A stretch of DNA of 64,000 nt from Drechslerella dactyloides (Eukaryota > Ascomycota > Orbiliomycetes > Orbiliales > Orbiliaceae): positions 2,852,001 through 2,916,000 of the forward strand of contig JAGTWJ010000003.1 of NCBI GenBank assembly GCA_020064725.1. Direction: 5' to 3'. The stretch's first letter is position 1, and the number at the start of each line of letters is the position of its first letter. Below, piece after piece: positions 43,670-53,508 of this stretch. The notes under the pieces are model-generated. The model was not told the DNA's origin, did not search any database, and was given only the letters and a program-made list of their open reading frames with translations. The position numbers and the translations under genes were made by a program.

Positions 43670-45535
43670 ATGGCTAGAATCGACGGTATCCCGTTTGATG
43701 TCAACGTCGTCACCCTTGCAATTTTCGCTGCGATATGCGGGTTCATTGTCTACCGAGTTCTTACAACAATCCATGAGCTTTACTTCTCGCCGCTGGCCGA
43801 CGTGCCGGGGCCATGGCATACAGCCGTGTCCCGGGCATGGTTGACGTGGAATGTTATGGCGGGGCGGCGGATATTCGCCGTGCACGAAATGCACATGAAG
43901 TATGGTATGAAAGCTCTATATCATGCCGCCTATATGAAATATACGTCGGTCGTAAACGATCTAGCGCGAGGCCAGATCGCACGTAGCTCTAGAGACGGGC
44001 GCATACTGACAATAGGCGAATATAGGTCCTTTCGTACGTATCTCACCGACTGAAATAGCCATTGCAGACCTCGATTCCCTGAGGAGAATCTATTCTCCTT
44101 CCGAACCTTATCGCAAATCCGACTGGTACCTTAACATGACCGGTGGTACCGACTCTATATTTGCGCTTGTCCACAACGATGCGCACAGGTATCGACGAAA
44201 GGCATATGGCAATGCGTTTTCCAACAGCAATATCACGATGCTCGAGCCTGTGGTGCGAAGGCATGTGCAGACGTGTGTGAGTAAGGTGAAGAGGGATTTG
44301 GAGGGTGGGGGGCCGGTGAATGTGATGCAATGGCTGCATTTGATGGCCGCAGATATAAATGGGGAGGTGAGCTACGGGAAAGATTTTGGCCAGCTGGAAA
44401 ACGAAGCGGTATGCATGAAAGAAGTCTCTATTATCCATGCCATATCGAGGAGACCGTCTTGCAATGTTGATATGAGGTGAACATAATATGTAGGACAGCC
44501 CGTTCGTGCAGGACCTGACGGCAATCACGATGATAGGCGGCATCCGTGCCGAGTTCCCAACTATCGTGGAAGTCTTACAGTCCGCCGCCCGCCTCATCCC
44601 ACTCCCAGCAATACAGTGGCTCGCCGGCTGTCACGCACGTGTCAACGAATACGGCAACAAGGCAATCGCGGAGCTCCAGCGCGAGGTGCAGCACTGCAAG
44701 GACGATAATCCCCGCCCTAGCCTCTTTACGAAGTTGATAGACGGCGTTGACGACCCGACGGTCAAGTACCGGCTCACGATGCAGGAGATTGCGCACGAGG
44801 CTACGAACAACATAATCGCAGGCAGTGAAACCGTCACGATCACGAGTACCTATCTGCTGTGGGTGATATACCGACATCCAGAGGTTCGCGCGAAGCTGCT
44901 GTCGGAATTTGCCACGGTGGATGGAGAAGTGACGGACGAGAAGCTGCAGGGGCTGGAGTATCTGCGCCTGGTGATCAAGGAGACGTTGAGGCTGTATGCA
45001 GCGGCGCAGATGGGGCTGCCGCGGGTGGTACCTGCCGGCGGCAGGCAGCTGGGGCCGTACTTCCTTCCAGCGGGGACGGAGGTCACGATACAGGGATACA
45101 CGATGCACAGAGATCCAGACGTCTTTGAGGAGCCGTTCTTGTAGGTTTATCACACCCTACAGTTAGAGGAACGACATGGACTGATTATGGTAGGTTCAAA
45201 CCCGAGCGGTGGGTTAATGCGACAAGAGAAATGGAGGCGTCGATATTGTCGTGGGGCGGTGCATCAAGAAGTAAGTAACAATATCATACCCCAGCAGGGT
45301 TGACATGCCAGTGGCCGTGTCAAGAAGCTGGCTAATATATATTGCAGGCTGCCTGGGCCAAAATCTTGCGATGATGGAGCTGCGCCTGATCGCTGCGGCG
45401 ATGCTAACGACGTGTCCAGACGCTGAGCTGGCGGCATCGTGCACGGACGAGAGCATGGAGTTCGAGAACTACTTTGTCGTGATGCCCAAGTCACACAAGC
45501 TCGAGATACAGGTCGCACAGAATGGCAACCGGTGA
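43670..45535 (+). CDS. Cytochrome P450 monooxygenase
   Basis: Haem monooxygenase, probably membrane-anchored in the ER. Five exons: 43670-43904, 44026-44408, 44494-45140, 45194-45270, 45348-45535; introns of 121, 85, 53 and 77 bp; sum 1530 nt, 509 residues, a normal P450 length. Residues about 14-34 form the membrane anchor, followed by the hinge DVPGPW. The I-helix oxygen-binding motif is AGSET at about 315-319; the K-helix ExxR is ETLR at about 369-372; the PERF-type motif is KPERW near 424-428. The haem loop reads WGGASRSCLG with ligand Cys449. It differs from the usual FxxGxRxCxG by Trp for Phe and Ala for the first Gly. It resembles fungal secondary-metabolism or detoxification P450s, but no backbone enzyme lies nearby, so the substrate is unknown. 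Confidence 0.9.
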
Positions 45536-47221
45536 TGCGTGATTGTATTGGCAGCGTACAGGATGGCGGCTCCCGCATACTGTATTGATGGGTAGGTCCG
45601 CGGAGACAATGGAACAAGGGCGTGATGAGGCTGTGTGCCGGTGGCAATGGTCGAGAGCCGCCCGCACTACGCGATATAGCGCCTGAATAGATGCTTGCGC
45701 CCGTCAAATTACTCAGTGCCGTCATTTCGGGATCAATGTCGCCTTCAATTTCGTCCCGATTTTTCCAGTGTTCACAGCCTGGGGGCATGGCGAAGTGTAT
45801 GATAATGCGAACTTCAACAGCCGCGGTTTAAAAAATCAGTTGAATTCGCGAAAATGTGTACGGAGTACAAGTCCCGCAAATACTATAATCGCTCATGATC
45901 CCGACGGCCGGAGATCAGAGTCTCCGCTTCTCATGACATCGCCAAGGCTTAGAACATCGTGAACGATAATTGAGGCAAGCATAACGGCAGGCGGCAGTGG
46001 ATGCAACGGGCAGTGCTGGCGAATGCGTTGCGAGGTCGTCGTCACACAGCCACATTCGCAGCTTGGCTATCGGACCTTCAACCGCCGACGTGAGGTCTAA
46101 GCTTCCTGGCCTGACTTGAATCTTTGCCTGGTGGGCCTGATGGATGTCTGTGCATGCTCGGTCTCCTCTGCGGTTCGTTTGAATTGTTCATAGCGGAATA
46201 TTGGCGCTACGCTTAATTTCGGTGGAGTGCGTCGCGGCTTTGGATCCGTGAATTGTCCGAAGTGCGATCGATCTGCAAAAGATGCTCAACTTCCAGGCGT
46301 CTTGAGTCTTGTAAGGTTTCGAGAATATAGGAGGTTAAGTGGGAGGATCCCGTATGTCATTGTCATAAAGTTGATATCTCGGCGCCAGGTTTGCAACGTT
46401 TGTCCGCGTAATCGCGCATTCAAATTGCACAAACCGGCAACTGAGTGGTGTTCTGCTTCGTGGCGGAGCCAACAAACGTTATGTGGAGAGCCCCCGAGAC
46501 TAAACGTGACGAAATTCAAGGCGCCGTTCTCGCGTTAGTCAAAATTGCCATTCACATCTGTACAAGCTGGCGAATAGAGTCGCGACGACGCTCCGCGAGG
46601 TCTGCATGCTAGTCGCGATATTACCTAAGCACTACCCGGCCTTGGCTCAGCCTTGTTGCTAGACGAGGTGACCCACACTGTGTGCACCGTTTGATGCAAC
46701 CCTTACTCGCATCGTTTGGAGATGGGATGGATGGTACTGCGGTGTGGAGTCCGGAACGATATCCGAGTACTGCGGGAGTTCTGATGCGGAGTCGACTGCG
46801 GGCGGCCTATTCCACTTGACCGGATCGGGTCACTTTCGTATACAAATTCGGTTTCTGGGTAGCTAGTATGCTGGAAGGGTATAAATGCGGTGGACTGTCT
46901 CGAGTCGTGCCGATGTTAGATCAAGGATACAGACTACCTGTAAAAGAGCGGCCTATAGTACGCGTCTAGAGCCTTCGGATATTCGAGCAATCACGATTAC
47001 GCGGATTGTCGTTATTGCCGTCTACGGCGACGCGTGTGTAACGTGAGAGCACGCTGCAACACCACAACTCACTTGACCCGATATCTCTCGATCCTCGAAA
47101 GCCTGCTGTAAGTATCAGCATCATGCATTCATACGTGTATACAGTCAATACTCGCACCGAAGAGAAAAGAAGGTATAACGAACGCTGCTGAAATCAAGTT
47201 GCACTGCAGATAGCATTCACA
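45536..47221. other. 1.7-kb intergenic region upstream of the arrestin-like gene
   Basis: No gene supported. A TATA box lies at 46880-46886, with a leader of about 300 nt before the ATG at 47222. Confidence 0.5.
46880..46886 (+). promoter_or_regulatory. TATA box candidate of the arrestin-like gene
   Basis: TATAAAT in the context gaagggtataaatgcgg, 336 bp upstream of the start codon. Confidence 0.4.
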
Positions 47222-48767
47222 ATGCCACGCGCAGGCCCCAAAACACATCCCGCCGTCGCTGTCACTCTCGACGAACCGGACGCCATCTTTCTCCCCGGCA
47301 GCACCGTCTCAGGTACTATCACTGTGTCTCACGGCTACCATAAATTACAGGTCCGCTTGTTCGGGCGCTCTAAAGTCCTCATCATTCAAAGCCACGGCGA
47401 GGGCAAAGACTACTACCGCGGCCGTGCATCTCTTTTCGACACCACATCTTTCCTCGACGGCCCACCCGTCTCCCAGGCAGACGGCACGGATGTCTGGCGA
47501 TTTGCCGTGCAGATACCAACGCACGCTGTCTCTGCGCCGATGAGTCCGGGCAAGAATGATTCCTGGAAAGTACATGAGAAGTTCCTGGATAATGTCGAGA
47601 CGGACGTATCCTCGCACGGGCTGCCTGGTATATTCTACCATTGCGGCAACAACCACGCGCGCGGGCAAAGAGGTGAATGTTACATCGAGTACGTTCTGGA
47701 AGTCAGTCTGTGCGAAGAGGCCGTCGACTTGAGTCCCAAGAAGAAGAAGGGGAAACAGGTAGCCCCGCCAACGACGGTCGTCCCTCTTGTCGTGCGCGCA
47801 CGGAGCACGGAGACACCAATCGAGTATGCGGCGCATATCGCAGAGACGCACGAGAGCACCCGCATCCGTACATTGCGGTTACTACCGCAGTTCGCGACGG
47901 AGAATATCAGTTTGAAGCGCAGCATTCGAAGCGTGCTGCAGCCGTCGAGCGTGCCGACTTACCTCTTCGACGTCCGCGTCGCCGCACCTAGCACCGTCCA
48001 ACTCGACAACCCGTCTCACATCCCCTTCCGACTGTCAATTGTCCCAAGGACTAGTAGTGGCAATAATAGCGTTGGAAGTATCTTTGACGGTGGCAATGCA
48101 AGCACGCTGCCGGATGTGAAGATCACGGCATTTAGCCTTGCACTCAAGATGACTGTGGCGATGCGCGCGCGGTGGTTGAAGCTGTTCAGTTGGGATAAGG
48201 ATGCGCTTTGCACGCAAAGCCATGATTACATGGTGGCGCCAGAGTTGCCAGTGCATATGGTCGGCTACGTGATCCCGCGCGAAGGTGAAAGCATCAGCAT
48301 CGACGAAACGAACGTATGTGTCTAATCCTCGCCCGATCGACAGTATTGGAGAAAGACTGACATGGCGATGGTTCGCACAGGGCGCGGCCGGCGAACAAAA
48401 CCTGGATCTCGGCCGCCTGCTCGACCTTCGCGTCTCGCGCACACACTCAACCTACCAACCCCCATCACTAGCCAGCACTCCTACCCGCACGGATTTCAAA
48501 ACGCACCGCCCGCTCTGGCCCTCCTTCAAGTCGTACAACATCTACCTGCTATATCAATGGAAATACAAGATGACAGTCCTCTGTGCGGGTGGTACACAGG
48601 TTGTAGAAGGTAAGTCTCCCGTGACGCTGATCGCGCAGAGCGAGAGCCAGGAGCAGGATATCACGGTCGATAAGCAGGGGGTTAGGAAGAGGTGGCGGGA
48701 GAAGACGCATGGGGCAGAGGGGATAGGGGAAATTGCGGCCATAGTAGGCGAGTCGGTAGGCGAGTAA
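47222..48767 (+). CDS. Arrestin-like (alpha-arrestin fold) protein
   Basis: Two exons: 47222-48313 and 48381-48767, joined over a 67-bp intron (gtatgtg...gactgacatgg...cacag); sum 1479 nt, 492 residues. The N-terminal arrestin domain begins AVTLDEPDAIFLPGSTVSGTITV, followed by KLQVRLFGRSKVLI, the usual first strands of fungal arrestin_N proteins. A basic KKKKGK insert sits near 175-180. The arrestin-C-like part includes VRVAAPSTVQLDNPSHIPFRLSIVP, ITAFSLALKM and, after the splice, SYNIYLLYQWKYKMTVLCAGG. Fungal alpha-arrestins adapt Rsp5-type ubiquitin ligases to plasma-membrane transporters, but I see no clear PPxY motif, so an adaptor role is open. Location is presumably cytosolic or at membranes. 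Confidence 0.82.
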
Positions 48768-49265
48768 AGCTGCTGGTGGGTAGTTTGTGATGGAGTTTGG
48801 GGTTAAAAGTATATGGGTTATATTGAGGGGTCGTCATATCGTTTCAATTCGAGAGTGGTTTTGGCGATCGAATTTAAGATAACATCTTTGTAATAAGTCG
48901 TTGCAGGTATGCGCTATGATGCAGAGTATACGGTTTGAATTTTTATTTCCTCAACCTATTGAACACTGTCAAGTCGATTTGAGTGACGTTAATTCTAACG
49001 TACATATTTGTTGTCTCGTAAACCAGAAGCCATAGTTGTACAGATACTGAAGATTGAATAGCAGCCCGTACGTCCCGAACGTCGGCAGCCGCCGCCGCCA
49101 GTAAATCTTCAACGCAATTACCCCCAAACCCCGACCAAATACCGCTTCTCTCTTCCAACAGCGGTCCGAATTTGAATCGTCGCACCGCCTCCTAACCCGA
49201 TATATCTCGATGATATGAATCCGTGTAGCTGTGACAATATCATTCAGACGCAGACAAAACAGCAA
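48768..49265. other. Convergent intergenic region with a GTCTCG motif
   Basis: 498 bp between the arrestin-like gene and the first gene of the MPCSAHPPP array. It contains one copy of the dispersed motif at 49011-49027; otherwise nothing recognised. Confidence 0.5.
49011..49027 (+). repeat. Copy of dispersed GTCTCG motif
   Basis: TTGTCTCGTAAACCAGA followed by agccatag; left arm only. It lies on one side of the small-gene array, with another copy inside the array at 50695. Confidence 0.6.
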
Positions 49266-49673
49266 TCAGCAATCAGCAATGCGGATGCGAGATATGTCTG
49301 TATTTCGCCGCCACGACCGTACCCATCCCGATACCGCCCTCGCGCCCCGTACAATCCACCCCTTCACAGCTTCCACCGCCCCTTTCACCAAATAGAAAAG
49401 GATCCACGGTAAGGCAAAAATCACCAACATGGGCGTAATCCGGAAGAATTGACACTTGGTCCGCGTCTCCTGACCACGAGGCCGAGGAGGATCGCCATAA
49501 GGCGCCGGGAAGTACGGGCGACCGAAGTACGGGCGCGCCAGTATATGCTCTCGTCCCGCGCGTCCGAGGTCGCGACGCAGTGCGGATTCAAACCGGATGA
49601 CGTAGACGAAAAGTGGCGGGGAGTGCGCGGGGTTATCGTAGTCCCACGGCGGCGGATGCGCACTGCAGGGCAT
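49266..49673 (-). CDS. MPCSAHPPP-family small protein, member 1 (with membrane span)
   Basis: Intronless 135-residue frame beginning MPCSAHPPPWDYDN. The N-terminal nonapeptide is identical in three neighbouring frames. It is followed by a variable Pro/Tyr-rich part and a charged helix, IRFESALRRDLGRAGREHILARP, that aligns with the other members ([FW]E..L...L...G). Unlike them it continues with a GRPYFPAPYGDPPRPRG spacer and a hydrophobic segment ITPMLVIFALPWILFYLVKGA (about residues 82-102), a likely membrane span. A basic tail (WVRSWRRNTD) follows. Its ATG is only seven bases after the stop of member 2. The family is not recognised; function unknown. Confidence 0.6.
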   Translation of the reverse strand: MPCSAHPPPWDYDNPAHSPPLFVYVIRFESALRRDLGRAGREHILARPYFGRPYFPAPYGDPPRPRGQETRTKCQFFRITPMLVIFALPWILFYLVKGAVEAVKGWIVRGARAVSGWVRSWRRNTDISRIRIADC

Positions 49674-49680
49674 CCCGGTG

Positions 49681-49845
49681 CTAGCCTGGCGTTGTGACTA
49701 CGTGCTTGAGCAGCGGGCGGGTGCGGACGTGTTCCCAGCCGGCGGCGAGGAGGCGCGAGTAGAGCTGGAATTCGAAATAGAAGACCAGGACGGGCAGCGT
49801 GTCGTCCGGCAGGTAAGGGGGCGGCGGGTGTGCGGAGCAGGGCAT
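49681..49845 (-). CDS. MPCSAHPPP-family small protein, member 2
   Basis: Intronless 54-residue frame from the internal ATG at 49845 (MPCSAHPPPPYLPDDTLP). The helix YFEFQLYSRLLAAGWEHVRTRPLLK aligns with members 1 and 3, including the spacing from Glu to Gly and the RP pair. An upstream in-frame extension exists but has non-coding character, and the conserved ATG is preferred because all four members share it. A gtagtc sequence after LLKH could be a splice donor, so the last seven residues are uncertain. Seven bases separate its stop from the ATG of member 1, very close for a eukaryotic gene pair. Confidence 0.55.
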   Translation of the reverse strand: MPCSAHPPPPYLPDDTLPVLVFYFEFQLYSRLLAAGWEHVRTRPLLKHVVTTPG

Positions 49846-50161
49846 GCTATTGATGGCAGTGATATGCCAGTTGATGTATCGACGCAGGTATCGTTGACTG
49901 CTCGAGTAGATATATTTAGGAGATGGTACTGCGTGTATTTGATTTGTGCCAAACAAGGCAGCGCGACTTGACGGAGTGTGAGTCGTATGTTCGTCCGATG
50001 AGGGTAGAAAGAAAGTAGATACGTAATAGCGAGTGTAACGTTCGGGCCCGTTCAATCTGCAATTAATCGTTCGCGTTCGACAGCGCACTTAGATTGCAAT
50101 TAGGATCCAACGTAAGGCAGCCGCGCACCGCCTGTGCATTTCATCCGCTAAGGCCAAGGCT
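49846..50161. other. Spacer within the small-gene array
   Basis: 316 bp between members 2 and 3; presumably the promoter of member 2. No motif stands out and no further family copy is seen. Confidence 0.4.
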
Positions 50162-50350
50162 CTAATTCCTCCTGATTCGAGGCCGATAGCATTCCCGCCA
50201 CAGGGTTGAGAAAAGCGGCCGACAACGGTCATAACCCTGCTGGGCAAGCTGCCAGCGTAGCTCGGCCTCCCAGATGCGGAGACGCCGCACGGGGGAGTTC
50301 TTGTACCGGGGATTGTAGCTAAGCGGCGGAGGGTGCGCGCTGCACGGCAT
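50162..50350 (-). CDS. MPCSAHPPP-family small protein, member 3
   Basis: Intronless 62-residue frame: MPCSAHPPPLSYNPRYKNSP, then the helix RIWEAELRWQLAQQGYDRCRPLF, then a basic tail ending in RPRIRRN. The helix shares [FW]E..L...L...G..RP with members 1 and 2. No signal peptide and no membrane span. Predicted strongly basic. A complete start and stop with family-like length argue that it is not a fragment. Function unknown. Confidence 0.6.
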   Translation of the reverse strand: MPCSAHPPPLSYNPRYKNSPVRRLRIWEAELRWQLAQQGYDRCRPLFSTLWRECYRPRIRRN

Positions 50351-50726
50351 TCGGAGTCTCTTTCTTTCGACTATGTATCAATTGGATGATAGAATTGCAT
50401 GCGTGGGCACGTATACATGTACGCGCGATGAGTACGGTGCAGGCGGGGGGTGAATTGAAGATTTTTTCGAGGTGAAAGTCAATGCAAATATCGTGGTTGA
50501 AGAAAGCAATCAAGCTATAACGTTATGATGAGCTGTCGCAATGCAGCTGGATCTCAATTTGAATACCCTCCGTTGCGCAAACAGTTAACTCCACCAGTCG
50601 CAATAGCGCACGGATTCGACTAAGTGGCAAGACTAGTCGCGCTCCTTTCGACAGGATATTCAAGTTTGAGACTTGCGCTGGCGCACAAACGAACTTGTCT
50701 CGCGAGCCAGACGAGACTGCCATACT
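50351..50726. other. Spacer within the small-gene array
   Basis: 376 bp between members 3 and 4; presumably the promoter of member 3. It also contains a GTCTCG motif at 50695-50712, 14 bp beyond the stop of member 4. Confidence 0.4.
50695..50712 (+). repeat. Copy of dispersed GTCTCG motif
   Basis: TTGTCTCGCGAGCCAGAC followed by gagactgcc. It lies just beyond the stop codon of array member 4, so it would fall in that gene's 3' UTR. Confidence 0.6.
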
Positions 50727-50972
50727 TTAACCGGCGAAGCCATCCGATGTGCGGTAGGCAACGAACGCGAACGACCCTAACCCTCGCCGCACTAGTTCTC
50801 GGGTTGCAGCAGCTGAAGCTCGCCCTCGATCTCTAATGCCGCTATCGCGGAAACGGAGTAGGAACAGGAAGTCTTCCCATCTGCGGACCTGGGCGTAGAC
50901 ATTCGGCATGTATCTGTAATTTTCGAGGAGCGGGGTGATTTCCCGCGGTGGCGGGTGCGCGGAGCATGGCAT
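50727..50972 (-). CDS. MPCSAHPPP-family small protein, member 4
   Basis: Intronless 81-residue frame: MPCSAHPPPREITPLLENYR, then MPNVYAQVRRWEDFLFLLRFRDSG, which aligns with the helices of the other members (WE..L..L....G), then an Arg/Ala-rich helix (RGRASAAATRELVRRG) and a short aromatic tail. It is the most upstream and most diverged member. No signal peptide or membrane span. Function unknown. Confidence 0.6.
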   Translation of the reverse strand: MPCSAHPPPREITPLLENYRYMPNVYAQVRRWEDFLFLLRFRDSGIRDRGRASAAATRELVRRGLGSFAFVAYRTSDGFAG

Positions 50973-51659
50973 TGTGAGAGTTGGGTGGCGCGCGTGTGCC
51001 CGGAACTGACAGGATATATGCGGACTCGGTAGTAATATTAAACCGGTGACAGATATTTCCTTTTCGCGACCTGGTGGTAGACAATGTGCTGGTGATATAG
51101 TAAGCGGTCTGTTTTGGTGGATGTGTGTATGTGAAACGAGAGAAACATCGAGACTCAGAGAACTGGAGGACAGATTGTCGGTTTGATGGTGTGAGGAATA
51201 TGATTGTTGAAATGCCTGATAGCGCTATATAGCACCGGATGCGATGAGAATATGGACAACTGCCCAGATGTGTCTATCTATAGATTTAGCTTGATGCTGC
51301 CCGTATGTTCGCTGCGCGTACGCTGTATTTGTCTCAATACAATACGTCAGCGACCAGACATCAGATAGTCAGTATCGCTCGAGGTTGAACTCAAGTGAGG
51401 AAAGCGGAGACAAAAGTATCGGGGTAGCGTATCGGATCCTTACAAAGATATTGGTAATCTACGGAGCGTTTCCGCCGAGATATCCCCTGCTTACTCCTGT
51501 CCGGCTCATAGCCAAGCCGTTTTCCATCTTACCTTTGGCGAAACTGTTCCCGACTATACAGGACCCTCAGTTCGCTTTTTTGATCAAAGTCATAAGAATA
51601 CGAAGCGATAAGTGCATTTAAAATAGGAAGTCGGGTCAAATACAAAGTTGTATTACAAT
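50973..51659. other. Intergenic region upstream of the small-gene array
   Basis: 687 bp with no further array member and no other gene; presumably carries the promoter of member 4 and the 3' flank of the NTPase gene. Confidence 0.45.
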
Positions 51660-53508
51660 TCAGTTCGTAACGGTGGTCTTCCACAGGAGCTTTATAAAGT
51701 AATCTACACTATTCATGAAATCAGACATGTGTCTGCAGTCATCCCGAGTTTGTAGCAGCATGCTCAGTCTTCGGAAGCGTAGGATGGCGTCGTACCATAT
51801 TTCCCAACGACACCCGTCACGCTGGTCATATTGGAATAGCTTCTTCATGACGTCCCGCGCGAAACCAGAGGCGCAAAGTGTGATATCCTGGTCGGTCACC
51901 ATGAAAAAACAGGTGTCGAGGAGTCTAAGCATAGAGAAAGGTATGCCGGAAGACGAGATGCAAGCATTCATGAGGGCCAAATACCTAGGGTGAGTGATTA
52001 GCCAAAAACAGTATCTATGGTAGTGGAATTGAGGCCTCACTCTTTCAAGATGCCTTCCCGACATCGACGGTTTTCCTTGTAGAATTCGCAAATTTGTCGC
52101 TCTATCGTTAGAAAGTGTTCATGTCGAACGAGATGGTTCATGAACGACGTGTAGCTCAGGTTTTCCGTGTCTGATTTCGCTTGAGGTTTAGGACGGCATT
52201 CAATAGGAAAAAAATTGCTACCTGTTAGATCCTCGACTTCCTTGCGCCTTTCCTGTACGCTGAGAGTTTCGGCGTCTCTCGCGGCGTTGGAATCCTGATC
52301 CACGAGGACTGTAGGTAGAAGTTTCTTGTCTTCTTGATGCTTCCACCATGCTTTCATTTCGATCTGCGGAGGCAATTAGCAATCTAGCTGATAGAAGCGG
52401 GAGAGGGCGAATGTTTATACTGGTTCCATCCCTCCGATCTGTGCCTTAATCCTGGTCGTATATGACACTATTGAGTTCCTGAACCAGAGCAAGTGCAGTG
52501 GCAGGACTGCCAGGCTCACACTTCTCTTTGAGGATTTTCCATGCTTCGGAGCCTTTGGTGGCACGGACGATAACTGGCTCGTGCCATCATCATCACTTCG
52601 ATAGAAGGCGCTGGTTCTTGTTTCCATATTCGTGGAAGTGCTCTGAACCAGAATGTGATTACCGGAAATGTTGTTTTCAGTGACGTTGTATTCGGTGACG
52701 GGATTAAGACTGTCCAACGTGTGTTCATGCTGGTCAAAGGTATCAACTTGGTCCAATATGTAGATAATTTGAATTCCGTCGACGAACTGCTGTTCGGAGA
52801 ATTCCTTGAAATACTCCCATTTTGTTGCTTGCCTCAGCTGCTCCAATTTCGCGGTATCGCGAGCGTATGAAGGATAAAATACTCTCTGGAGACATCTTAA
52901 CCCTGTCGAGAGGAGAGTTGCGGTGTGTGGGATGTAAGTGACTTATCGACTGGCTCTTAAAGAGAAGACGCGTCACTAGAGCGAGGATGTGGGATTTTCC
53001 CCAGCCTTGACTTCCGTTGGGAAAATACTCTCTCGGTTCAGATTCACGCATGTTGGCGGTATCGTTATAAATTTGGGTCAAGGCGAGCCGTCCCATAAAC
53101 GTGAACTTTCCGTCGATCAAATGGAATCTACCGGATGGTTCTCTCCCTCTTATGGCAGGGAAAGGTATGACGGATTGAATCGAGGGGTCGGAGTAATCTG
53201 ACGGATCGGCGTTTCGTCTAGAGATTTCGTCCAACAGAGGTAGTGCGAAGTTTTGGACTGTTCGTTATAGACAATTAGCGTACATATGCCTATTTGACGG
53301 GATATGTTATGGAACGTACTCAACTCGATGGGGTGAACTGGTGTGATTGTATCGCAGGTCAGGAACTCATGATGGATTTCGTTCTAATGGATAAGGGTGG
53401 GTTCTTGCTAGAAGGGCGAGTCTGGTTTTATGATTCATTGCCTCATCTGCGTCGGCTCTCGAGTGGAGACGAAAATCGCCAACGGAATCTGCGTCTTTGA
53501 GGTCCATC
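51660..53508 (-). CDS. Crinkler/RHS-type P-loop NTPase-like protein, 5' part disrupted or mis-resolved
   Basis: Exons supported by splice sites: 52421-52902, 52041-52363 and 51660-51984, with introns of 57 and 56 bp. Upstream, 52943-53257 carries the ATP-binding motif NGSQGWGKSH (Walker A, GxxxxGKS) and joins the next exon over a short intron with a weak donor. The second exon has IIYILDQVDTF, the Walker-B-like hhhhDQ of Crinkler/RHS ATPases. Later, IEMKAWWKHQED and EVEDLTGSNFFPI resemble the conserved blocks after the ATPase core in this family. The 5' part (ATG at 53508, MDLKDADSVGDFRL) runs into a stop near 53365 while the continuing similarity lies in another frame. Either a frameshift has inactivated the gene or a splice is not recognised. 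In this family such proteins are effector- or conflict-related; any role here is inferred. Confidence 0.5.

Noticed and set aside
49640..49730. Members 2 and 1 of the array as two exons of one gene
   Set aside because: The only donor-acceptor pairs that would join them give introns of 27 or 39 nt, shorter than the introns otherwise seen here (42 nt or more), and would destroy the conserved ATG of member 1.
50765..50785. Telomere-like accctaaccct sequence
   Set aside because: It is one and a half units inside the coding sequence of array member 4 (opposite strand), not a tandem telomeric tract.
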